From Methylobacterium thuringiense (lineage in GTDB: Bacteria; Pseudomonadota; Alphaproteobacteria; Rhizobiales; Beijerinckiaceae), in NCBI RefSeq assembly GCF_022179645.1, contig NZ_BPRA01000003.1, positions 186,001 through 250,000 on the forward strand: DNA of 64,000 bases, written 5' to 3'. Position numbers and translations under genes: made by a program. Positions 16,035 through 23,045 of this stretch are shown in pieces; positions within the stretch are counted from its first letter, which is position 1; every line of letters starts with the position of its first letter. Under the pieces are notes generated by a model. That model was not told the origin of the DNA. It did no database searches and saw only the letters and a list, made by a program, of their open reading frames with translations.

Positions 16035-17705
16035 TCAGCGGTTACGCCCAAGCAGCACCAGCCAGCCGATGCCGACGACGGAGACGGCCAGCGCGATCAG
16101 CACGAAGACCGGGGTGCCGAGATCGATCAGCCGCGGCGCGAGCTGCATCGCGAAGGCGGCGACGACGAGGCCCACGGCGACCCGCGCCGCGCCGCGCTCG
16201 ATGCCGCGCACGAGCTTGTCCATGCCCTTCAGCTCGATCTCGACGGTGACGCGGCCCTGCTTGAGCCGCACCAGCAGCAGGTGGATCAGCGTCGGCAGCT
16301 CGGAGGCCGCACCGTAGAGGCCGGAGCCCAGCGCCTCGGCCTTCTTCATCAGCGCCTTGGCCGAGAACACGCTGCGCATCGAGGCGCGCACGGTCGGGCC
16401 GGCGGCGGAGAACAGGTCGAAATTCGGGTCGAGCTGGCGCATCACGCCGTCCGCCGTGACGAGACCTTTAAAAAGAATTGCTAAATCGGTCGGCATCGCG
16501 AGATCGTTCTCGCGGGCCATGGTCATGAAGTCGGTGAGCACGAGCCCGAGATTGAGCGGGATCGAGGAATGCGCCTGCACGAAGTTCTGCGCGCTCTGCT
16601 CCAACTTCGTTAGATCGGGCGTGGTCGCGCCGGTCCAGTCGAGCAGCGTCGCCATCAGGCCGTCGACGTCCTGCTTCAGCATGGCGCCGATCAGCACCAG
16701 CAGCTGCTGCCGCCGCTTCTGCGAGAGCCGGCCGACGATGCCGAAATCGATGAAGCCGATGCGGTTGCCCGGCAGGATCAGCAGGTTGCCGGGATGCGGG
16801 TCGGCGTGAAACACGCCCTCGATCAGCGCCATGCGCAGGAAGGCGTCGCAGCCCTTCTGGGCCAGCGCCTTCTTGTCGGCACCCATCTCGCGCAGGCCCG
16901 CGGCGTCGTTCGGCGAGACGCCGTTCACGAATTCCTGCACCAGCACCCGCTCGGAGCACCACTCCCAGTGGATCTTCGGGATCAGGATGTCATCGCGGCC
17001 CTCGAAGATCCCGGCGATCATCTCGCAGTTGCGGGCCTCGTTGAGCAGGTCGAGCTCGCCGTTGATGCCGGCGGCGAGGTGCTTCATCTGCTCCTGCGGC
17101 TGGTAGCGGGCCATCTCCGGCCACTCGGTCTCGACGATGCGCGCGCCGTGACCCATCAGGCGCAGGTCCGCCTCGATGATCTTCTTCAGCCCCGGCCTCA
17201 GAACCTTGACGACGACGTCCTCGCCACTCTTCAGCCGCGCCCGGTAGACCTGGGCGATCGAGGCCGAGGCGATCGGGTTCATGTCGAACTCGGCAAAGAT
17301 CTCCTGCGGCGGCGCGCCGAGATCGGTCTCGAGCTGCGGCCCGATCATCTCCCACGGGATCGGCTTGACCTGGCTGTGCAGCTTCTCGAGCTCGTCGGTC
17401 CAGACCGGCGAGAGCAGGTCCGGCCGGCTGGCCAGGATCTGCCCGAACTTGATGAAGGTCGGCCCAAGCGCCTCGATCGCCCGGCGCAACCGCTCCGGCT
17501 GCGACAGCCGGGTCACGTCGACCCGCGGCGTGCGCCGGGGGATCAGCGGGATGTTGCGGAGCCCCAGGCGGTCCACGGCCTTGTTCAGGCCGAAGCCGAT
17601 CAGGACCGAAGCGATTTCCGACAGGCGCTGACGGTCGCGCGCGGCAACGAAGGCGGTCTTCAGCATGAGGTTGGGATGGACCCGGCCGCCCGGATTGGCA
17701 AGCAC
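16035..17705 (-). CDS. ubiB: UbiB/ABC1 atypical kinase for ubiquinone biosynthesis
   Basis: A 556-residue ABC1/ADCK-family protein needed for ubiquinone synthesis in aerobic proteobacteria. It has the family KxGQ motif in FIKFGQILASRPD, the alanine-rich nucleotide loop in ASASIAQVYRA, ELDLLNEARNCE, the catalytic HADPHPGNLLIL and the DFG-like IDFGIVGR. Two C-terminal hydrophobic helices (VAVGLVVAAFAMQL and LIALAVSVVGIGWLVLL) anchor it in the inner membrane. The start may be ATG 17705 or the internal ATG 17666. ubiG, a methyltransferase of the same pathway, is at 48.8 kb and not linked. Confidence 0.93.
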   Translation of the reverse strand: MLANPGGRVHPNLMLKTAFVAARDRQRLSEIASVLIGFGLNKAVDRLGLRNIPLIPRRTPRVDVTRLSQPERLRRAIEALGPTFIKFGQILASRPDLLSPVWTDELEKLHSQVKPIPWEMIGPQLETDLGAPPQEIFAEFDMNPIASASIAQVYRARLKSGEDVVVKVLRPGLKKIIEADLRLMGHGARIVETEWPEMARYQPQEQMKHLAAGINGELDLLNEARNCEMIAGIFEGRDDILIPKIHWEWCSERVLVQEFVNGVSPNDAAGLREMGADKKALAQKGCDAFLRMALIEGVFHADPHPGNLLILPGNRIGFIDFGIVGRLSQKRRQQLLVLIGAMLKQDVDGLMATLLDWTGATTPDLTKLEQSAQNFVQAHSSIPLNLGLVLTDFMTMARENDLAMPTDLAILFKGLVTADGVMRQLDPNFDLFSAAGPTVRASMRSVFSAKALMKKAEALGSGLYGAASELPTLIHLLLVRLKQGRVTVEIELKGMDKLVRGIERGAARVAVGLVVAAFAMQLAPRLIDLGTPVFVLIALAVSVVGIGWLVLLGRNR

Positions 17706-18120
17706 GGGTGAAGGGTCACGAGGGTGGGGCTTTTTTGGGGTGGGTTAGGTTTTGGGAAGGTGGAACGGTCAGCGTCCGCCTGTCGCTCGTGCCGCTCTAT
17801 CAAGGTCGCCCCTCGGACCCTCGAAAGCTGAGGTCGCAGCCTCGCTAGTCAAAGACCGAGATGCGCGGAAAGCGGTCGCGCTACGACGTCTCGAAAACGG
17901 TCGTTTCCCACGCAACCGGGCCGATCGGCATCCCAGCCCGCCCGCACCTGCCGCTTCGTCGAGCACCTCAGGAAGCCGGCGGCGCGGGACGTGTCCGGCG
18001 ACATGGACGCCGAAGTGCACCTCACAAAACGCCCGATCACCGGGAGCTTTCTCACTGGCGCCAACGGTACAGCGGGAATTTTGTGAGAGACACCAAAGCC
18101 GCCGCATATCGTTCGTCGCG
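17706..18120. other. Gene-free stretch downstream of accessory orphans
   Basis: 415 bp with overlapping open frames on both strands, none convincing: high Arg/Ala/Ser content, no ribosome site and no recognisable fold. It may hold a decayed gene. I see no repeat or RNA gene in it. Confidence 0.5.
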
Positions 18121-18375
18121 CTATCTCCGCGACCACAGGATCCGTGCGGTCCGTCCGGACCATCCGTGGGCGCTCATAACGACCAGGCCGTTTTCCTGGT
18201 AGACAACCATGGTGGACGGGAGGCTTGCACTGCCGCGCGCGGCTTGCCTGACGCCCGCCTCGTCGAGAAGCCGGCGGGCGTGTTCCTCGATCTCGCCGCG
18301 CCCCTCACACTCCAAGTCTTCGTCTTCCCAGTCGGAGGTGTCACCTTCGTTCAGGTCATACACGTAGGTGGGCAT
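18121..18375 (-). CDS. DUF6894-like small protein
   Basis: An 84-residue protein from ATG 18375 (MPTYVYDLNEGDTSDWEDED); the frame extends to ATG 18405. The pattern is an N-terminal strand with MPxYxxDLxxGD, an acidic turn, a helix EIEEHARRLLDEAG and a C-terminal strand MVVYQENGLVVMSAH. It resembles the DUF6894 family common in Methylobacterium and Bradyrhizobium, whose function is unknown. It sits in a gene-poor stretch and could be recently acquired or decaying. Confidence 0.55.
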   Translation of the reverse strand: MPTYVYDLNEGDTSDWEDEDLECEGRGEIEEHARRLLDEAGVRQAARGSASLPSTMVVYQENGLVVMSAHGWSGRTARILWSRR

Positions 18376-18500
18376 GGACGGCTCCGCTTCAGAAGGCGGG
18401 AGCACGCGTCGCTCTCAGTCGCTGATGCCGAGGGTTCTGACCAGCAATCGGTCTATATTAAACGAATGTCCGACACCCGACAATTTCATTAGCTAATTTA

Positions 18501-18603
18501 GCGCGCTATCCGACCTAGCGGGTGCCGGTTTGTCGAAAGAAAGCGCGTCGCAACAAAGACTTAGAGGCGCCGGCCCGATGCAGTCGGGTCGGGTACGGCT
18601 CTC
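18501..18603 (+). repeat. Dispersed palindromic repeat, copy B
   Basis: It shares with copy A the GTCGAAAGAAAGCGCG segment and a nearly identical right block (GCCGGCCCGATGCAGTCGGG, then GGTACGGCTCTC). The left arm of the hairpin is eroded here. Confidence 0.75.
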
Positions 18604-18620
18604 GCGAACGAGATCGTGTA

Positions 18621-18734
18621 TCACCACAACTGTAGCGCTTGTCCCAAGAAAAATACCATCAGAGCGAGCATAAGGAACAATGCGGAACCGATCGTGGTGA
18701 TCAGCCCAAGCGGAACCGGAGGATCATCATTCAT
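18621..18734 (-). CDS. Possible small single-pass membrane protein
   Basis: A 37-residue frame: an acidic start (MNDDPPVPLG), one hydrophobic helix (LFLMLALMVFFLG) and a short tail (QALQLW). The hydrophobic run with a polar N terminus is unlikely by chance in such GC-rich DNA. No strong ribosome site is visible. It lies just after repeat copy B. No family is recognised. Confidence 0.4.
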   Translation of the reverse strand: MNDDPPVPLGLITTIGSALFLMLALMVFFLGQALQLW

Positions 18735-18847
18735 GGACTTGATCTAAGATCAGGTAGCACGGACGAGGGATGGATCTCGGCAGCCGACCCGCAATAAACA
18801 AGCCTGGAATTAACTTACGGTAGTCCTGGGTCGTCTAGGCTACCAAA

Positions 18848-19081
18848 TTACTGGGCCACGTATCTCATGTCGGTCAGGGTTTGGGCTCTCGCGTCGCCTG
18901 CCATCTGTGCCGCATCTCGCGTGACGTAGGAGTTGGTGGCATGCTCCGAGTGCCCTCCGTCATTGGCGACAACCATCCAACGGAAACGTCCAATGTTGAC
19001 CGAACACGGGCGAGCGAAGGCTTTAAAGATTCTAGTCGGCGACTTGCTCATGGGCGGGTCATGCCACGTGCGATTGAACAT
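18848..19081 (-). CDS. Hypothetical small protein
   Basis: A 77-residue frame, with a likelier start at ATG 19051 giving 67 residues (MSKSPTRIFKAFARP). The core RFRWMVVANDGGHSEHATNS followed by a helix TRDAAQMAGDARAQTL resembles short rhizobial proteins with a beta-beta-alpha pattern (FRW, strand, aligned Ser/Thr, alanine helix). I cannot name a family. It is flanked by repeat copies B and C. Confidence 0.5.
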   Translation of the reverse strand: MFNRTWHDPPMSKSPTRIFKAFARPCSVNIGRFRWMVVANDGGHSEHATNSYVTRDAAQMAGDARAQTLTDMRYVAQ

Positions 19082-19653
19082 ACCAAGACAGCTCCGCTTC
19101 GCTCTCTCTCGAGCGTCGGGGCTGGTGATGGAGATTTGACGTTTCCGACCGCCCTAGAGCGTTTTCCGACCAAGTGGATGCTGGTAACTCGAAAGATAGC
19201 GCATCAAAACAAGATTTTAGGGCCGCCGGCCCGATGCAATTGAGACGGACACGGCTCCAAGTGTCCGGGTTCGATCGAGGATAGTCGATATGTCTGCGAC
19301 TGCTTATCCGTATCTGTTGTTCGAGCAGGCTGCTAAAAATCCGGCGCACACAGACATCGACGGCAACGTCTGCCTTGTCCGGGCCTCCAAGACAATTTGA
19401 AACGCAATATACGGTGTATGCTCAGGCTGCTGAGACTGTTTCAACAGCCTGCCAAAGCGGCCCAGCCGTTTCCGGCCACCGTTCGGCAGTCCGACCGACG
19501 ACACGCAAACGCCGCTCGCATCGGCACACCGAGCCCGCTACGTCCTGCGCCCCACTCTCCCGCGGTCATAGATCCGCCTATAACAGCAACGATTTGAGCC
19601 GCATCGTCGGGCGCGACAAAGCCGCCCGTCCGCCTGCCAGGGGAGAGTTTCCA
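19082..19653. other. Intergenic region with repeat copy C
   Basis: 572 bp upstream of the lytic transglycosylase. It holds repeat copy C (19155-19258) and a small imperfect palindrome near 19430-19456 (AGGCTG...CAGCCT). No supported gene is seen. The open frame running in from 19375 is not used because the transglycosylase has a clear later start. Confidence 0.5.
19155..19258 (+). repeat. Dispersed palindromic repeat, copy C
   Basis: It begins TAGAGCGTTTTCCGACCAAG, close to copy A (TAGAGCGCTTTCCGACCAAG), and has the GCCGGCCCGATGCA core and an ACGGCTC tail. The right half is more diverged than in A and B. Confidence 0.75.
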
Positions 19654-20457
19654 GTGATCGACGTCAAGCGGTGCATCACCATCACGGCCGCAGCGCTTGC
19701 GGTGCTCACGGCTGCGGCCGGGCAGGGACAGGCCGCGCAATGCGGCAACACCGCCGCCGGCTTCGAGAACTGGAAGCGGGAATTCTCGGCCGAGGCGCAG
19801 GGCCGGGCCAGCGCGGCCAGCCTGCAGGCGCTGGCGGGCACCTCGTATTCGACGCCGACCATCTCGGCGGATCGCGGCCAGCACAGCTTCAAGCTGTCCC
19901 TCGATCAGTTCATGGCCAAGCGCGGCGCTGCGACCATCGTCTCGCAGGGGCGCCGGATGAAGGCCTCCAACGCGGCCCTGTTCTCCTCGATCCAGCAGCG
20001 CTACGGCGTGCCCGCCGGCCCGCTGATCGCGATCTGGGGCATGGAAACCGCCTTCGGCAAGGTGCGCGGCAACGTCAACACGCTCTCGGCCGTGGCGACG
20101 CTGGCCTATGATTGCCGCCGCTCGGCCTACTTCACCGACCAGCTCTACGCGGCGCTGCAGCTCGTCGACCGCGGCGTCATCACCGCCGGCACCCGCGGCG
20201 CGGCGCATGGCGAGGTCGGCCACACCCAGTTCCTGCCCAAGAACATCCTGCTCTACGGCACCGGCGGCGACCTCAACAACGTCAACGCCGCCATGACCTC
20301 GACGGCCAACTTCCTGAAGGGCCACGGCTGGCAGCCGGGCGCCGGCTACGGCCCCGGCCAGCCCAACTACGCCGCCCTCCAGGGCTGGAACGCCGCCTCG
20401 GTCTACCAGCAGGCCCTCTCGATCATGGGCCGCCAGATCGACGGCGGCGCCGAGTGA
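19654..20457 (+). CDS. Lytic murein transglycosylase (MltB/SLT_2 type)
   Basis: 267 residues from GTG 19654, chosen because AGGGGAGAG lies just upstream and a signal peptide follows (ITITAAALAVLTAAAGQGQA). The mature protein is an SLT_2-type transglycosylase that cleaves peptidoglycan glycan strands with formation of 1,6-anhydromuramic acid. The catalytic glutamate is in IAIWGMETAFGKVRGN (E131). Other family marks are FSSIQQRYGVPAGPL, GEVGHTQFLPKN and the FLKGHGWQPG repeat. It is periplasmic and stands alone between repeat-rich regions. Confidence 0.92.
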   Translation: MIDVKRCITITAAALAVLTAAAGQGQAAQCGNTAAGFENWKREFSAEAQGRASAASLQALAGTSYSTPTISADRGQHSFKLSLDQFMAKRGAATIVSQGRRMKASNAALFSSIQQRYGVPAGPLIAIWGMETAFGKVRGNVNTLSAVATLAYDCRRSAYFTDQLYAALQLVDRGVITAGTRGAAHGEVGHTQFLPKNILLYGTGGDLNNVNAAMTSTANFLKGHGWQPGAGYGPGQPNYAALQGWNAASVYQQALSIMGRQIDGGAE

Positions 20458-20515
20458 GGCTTTCGGTGTCGTTCCTGCCCGTGTGGTACCGTTTCTGATT
20501 GATCCGATCGATGCC

Positions 20516-20570
20516 ACGCTCCTTTCCCGGACGCCTGGAACGCAGTGGAAGGTGATCCGGGAGCCAGCGT
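20516..20570. repeat. REP-like hairpin
   Basis: Arms ACGCT (20516-20520) with TCCCGGA and TCCGGGA (20556-20562) with AGCGT (20566-20570). The central AACGCAGTGGAAGGTGATCC segment looks like a dispersed intergenic element that I recall from methylobacterial genomes. Confidence 0.5.
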
Positions 20571-20751
20571 GAAAAGGGCCGCGCCAGCGGCTCGATTTGA
20601 ACGGCGCAGACGTTTCGACGCTTCGCGACGTCCTTATGCTGGACCCCGGATCGGGTTCCGCTGACGCTCCACCCGTCCGGGGAAGGGGGCGTGGTCAGCC
20701 GAAGCAATCGACCCGAAACGGTATGAGCGGGGCGATCGCTAGATGTGGATC

Positions 20752-20782
20752 GGGCCGGGGGATCGTTCCCCCGGCCCTTTTG
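20752..20782 (+). terminator. Strong hairpin with T-tract, no obvious gene before it
   Basis: A perfect 11-base stem (GGGCCGGGGGA / TCCCCCGGCCC), a 4-base loop and TTTT. It sits about 295 bases after the transglycosylase stop, so it may end a long 3' UTR or an unannotated small RNA. Confidence 0.7.
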
Positions 20783-20928
20783 CTTTTGGGCCTGTCGTCG
20801 CGAGTCCTCGGACGTCGTCCGAGAGACGGTTCTACGCGTCGTGCGCGCTCGTCCTTTCGAGAGAAGACGGCGGGCTGCTGCGCATCTGTTCCGTCGTACG
20901 GCTTCCGGATGAAACGATCGATCCGCTT

Positions 20929-21021
20929 CCGTCATTGCGAGCGCAGCGAAGCAATCCAGGGCCACGGACGCAACCGTTGGTGAGTTGGTCCTGGATTGCT
21001 TCGCTGCGCTCGCAATGACGG
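20929..21021. repeat. Perfect 32-base inverted repeat, 29-base spacer
   Basis: 20929-20960 and 20990-21021 are exact reverse complements. The core GCTTCGCTGCGCTCGCAATG also appears, with two changes over 26 bases, at 25724-25750. It is likely two head-to-head copies of one intergenic repeat. Confidence 0.9.
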
Positions 21022-21161
21022 AGCGAAAATCGTCCCCCCGACCGGCGACGAATGATCCGGCCCCGATCCGATCGACCGGAGATGGGATCGGCGGGGCTGC
21101 GGCCCGTGCGGACCCGGTTCGAAAGCGGTTCTGCTGTCGTAGCCTCCCACCCGCACCCTCA

Positions 21162-21264
21162 CCCTGAGGGTACCCCGCGCAGCGGGGCCTCGAAGGGTCC
21201 TCCAGGGGTCGCGGTGGGTTCTGGAGGACCCTTCGAGGCCTCCGCTGCGCTCCGGCACCTCAGG
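21162..21264. repeat. Second large palindromic repeat
   Basis: Perfect 20-base arms at 21186-21205 and 21221-21240 (GGCCTCGAAGGGTCCTCCAG and its complement) with a 15-base loop. Outer, less perfect pairing involves CCGCGCAGCGGGG and CCGCTGCGC, then CCTGAGG and CCTCAGG. Confidence 0.85.
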
Positions 21265-21531
21265 ATGAAGGGGGGTGGGTCGGATGTCGGGTCGGATCGG
21301 TGAATGCCCTCCGGACGTGGGCGCATGGCTCGGACGGCGGGGACCCTCTACGCGCCGTACAAGTCGTGGCGTCAGTCGACCGTCTTGCTAGCAAACCCGG
21401 ATGATTGTCCGCGTCGCTGCAAGTGCCAGCCTGTGCAATCCAGAATTGGGGTCGCTCGTCCAGAAAAGCTGCGGCCCCGGCATCGTCGGATGCCAGGGCC
21501 GTCAGGTCGTCGGCTTGTTGCCGGGCGGCAT

Positions 21532-22053
21532 TCAGGCTGCCTCGACGGCCTTCTTGCGGCCGGCGGTCTTGCGCGGGGCCTTGGACTTCGGAGCCTCGGC
21601 GACGACGTCCGCGGTCTCGGCGGCCTTCTGGGCGGCGGGCTTGCGGCGCTGCTGGCCGAGGCCGAGGTCCTTGGCGAGGGCCGAGCGGGCGGCGGAGTAG
21701 TTGGCCGAAACCGTCGGGTAATCGGAGGGGAGGCCGTAGCGGGCGCGGTAGGTGTCGAAGTCGAGCCCGTGCGTCGACAGGTGACGCTTGAGCGTCTTGT
21801 AACTCTTTCCGTCGATGAAGGAGATCAGCGCGTCCGGCGTGACCGACTTCTTGATCTGGCTCGTGGTGGCCTTCTCGACGGAATCTTCCGGCGCGGCTGC
21901 GGGAGCCGACAGGTTGGCGAGCGCGGCGTGGACCTGCGTGATCAGCCCCGGAAGATCAGCGGCGGGCAGCGAATTGTTCGAGACATAGGCCGACACCAGA
22001 TCGGCGGCGAGTTCGACCCGGTCGAGTAGCGGAGCTGCAGTACTGTCGGACAT
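21532..22053 (-). CDS. MucR/Ros family transcriptional regulator, zinc-ligand variant
   Basis: A 173-residue member of the MucR/Ros family of alphaproteobacterial regulators, which act on exopolysaccharide, motility and cell-cycle genes. The N-terminal oligomerisation region is followed by the DNA-binding domain with KTLKRHLSTHGLDFDTYRARYG and LPSDYPTVSANYS. The first zinc-finger cysteine of Ros aligns with Ser78 and the second with Asp81 (ALISFIDGK), while both histidine positions remain. Zinc-free MucR homologues that still fold are known from Mesorhizobium. The C-terminal tail is long, basic and rich in Lys/Ala. Stands alone. Confidence 0.9.
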   Translation of the reverse strand: MSDSTAAPLLDRVELAADLVSAYVSNNSLPAADLPGLITQVHAALANLSAPAAAPEDSVEKATTSQIKKSVTPDALISFIDGKSYKTLKRHLSTHGLDFDTYRARYGLPSDYPTVSANYSAARSALAKDLGLGQQRRKPAAQKAAETADVVAEAPKSKAPRKTAGRKKAVEAA

Positions 22054-22155
22054 TCGTGTGTTCCTATGTTTGCTTACGCCATAACGGACCTATGCGGATC
22101 AGAAAAAGATTCAAGTGTTTTTTTCAGTGATCGCACAGGTCCGCTGCAGTTTCCG

Positions 22156-22215
22156 GTACAAAAGCCCGTCACAGGTTATGATCAGCGGCGGATTGCGCCG
22201 TGACGGGGTTTGTAC
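22156..22215. repeat. Large intergenic hairpin
   Basis: Arms GTACAAA-AGC-CCGTCAC (22156-22172) and GTGACGG-GGT-TTGTAC (22200-22215) pair over 14-15 bases with a small internal mismatch. The loop is 27 bases. It lies between the MucR start and the 3' end of the HTH gene. Confidence 0.65.
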
Positions 22216-22267
22216 TGCCCCAAAAGAGGCTCAGTGCAGACCGTGTTGAACCGCCGCCGCGACAGCC

Positions 22268-22762
22268 TCAGGTCGCATCGTCATCTGGCGTCGGCGACTG
22301 ATTCGGCGCTGTCTTGGCAATCCGCCGCCGACGGCGTCTCGGGCGCGGCTGGGGCGCCGGGGAGTCGAGCCGTTCGGCGAGCGTCAGGAACCGCGCGGCG
22401 CGGGCGAGTTGCGCGACCGTCGCGGCCGGATCCATCTCGACGATACTGACGAGTTCTTCGGCGCGCCGCAGTATACGCCCGGCCAGGGCGCCGCGCCGCT
22501 CGCGCCGCCGGCCCTCCGGCGTCAGCCGCTCCTCGCGGAACGGACCTTCCGGCCGGCACCAGCCGCGCGCCCCGGCATGCCGCGAGATCGCGGCGGCCGA
22601 GACGCCGGTGCGGCGGGCGATCTCGCGATAGGGCAGGGTGGTGGTTTCGATCAGCCCGCGGACGACCTCCAGCAAAGCCGGGTCCGGCGGCCGCCCGCTC
22701 CGCCGGACGGTTCCCGATTCGGACGGCGCAAAGGGCGACAAGCGAACGATGCCGATATCCAT
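22268..22762 (-). CDS. Hypothetical protein with helix-turn-helix
   Basis: 164 residues from ATG 22762. The frame extends upstream but through REP-like sequence. A predicted HTH lies at residues about 30-65: LLEVVRGLIETTTLPYREIA, then RRTGVSAAAISRHAGARGW. A helical, arginine-rich second half ends in a Pro/Arg tail. The HTH resembles Hin/recombinase-like or terminase-small-subunit-like segments, but no phage gene is nearby. TGGAAC palindromes lie just upstream and could be its own operators. The target is unknown. Confidence 0.65.
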   Translation of the reverse strand: MDIGIVRLSPFAPSESGTVRRSGRPPDPALLEVVRGLIETTTLPYREIARRTGVSAAAISRHAGARGWCRPEGPFREERLTPEGRRRERRGALAGRILRRAEELVSIVEMDPAATVAQLARAARFLTLAERLDSPAPQPRPRRRRRRIAKTAPNQSPTPDDDAT

Positions 22763-22802
22763 GTTAGGATTATCAGCACAAAATGGGCGAAAAAGCCAGG
22801 GG

Positions 22803-22908
22803 TGGAACAGGCGTTCCAGCGCGCCCGCTTTCGCGGAGCGGGATGCGGGGCCTCCCGGACGCGGATCCAACCTGGAACAGGGGTGGAACGGCTGGAACGG
22901 GCGTTCCA
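22803..22908. promoter_or_regulatory. Two TGGAAC-N4-GTTCCA palindromes
   Basis: TGGAAC-AGGC-GTTCCA at 22803-22818 and TGGAAC-GGGC-GTTCCA at 22893-22908, plus TGGAAC half-sites at 22873 and 22884. They lie 41-146 bases upstream of the HTH gene. They look like operator sites or short iterons. Confidence 0.5.
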
Positions 22909-23045
22909 CCTCGGCCGACTTCAGCCGGATTCAGGGCTTCGCGCGGTCCGAAAGGACGCGAAGCCGGGCGATTCGACGGTGGGGGCGGCGATGGGGTGTT
23001 AGTCCGGCGCACATCCTGGCATGCGCCGGGTCTATCCCCGGCTGA

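Larger units (their letters stand above)
20458..21531. other. 1.07-kb gene-free island of palindromic repeats
   Basis: No supported gene. In order: a hairpin at 20516-20570 (arms ACGCT and CCCGGA / TCCGGG and AGCGT), a terminator-like hairpin at 20752-20782, a perfect 32-base inverted repeat at 20929-21021 and a 20-base inverted repeat at 21186-21240 inside a longer stem. The repeats resemble REP/BIME-type families of Hyphomicrobiales genomes. Confidence 0.8.

Noticed and set aside
17769-18163. Two overlapping minus-strand frames of about 110 codons
   Set aside because: Poor composition, no ribosome site, and both strands equally open. I cannot separate a decayed gene from chance.
22268-22762. 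Phage terminase small subunit or prophage remnant
   Set aside because: Only an HTH with loose resemblance. No portal, large terminase, integrase or attachment site is nearby.
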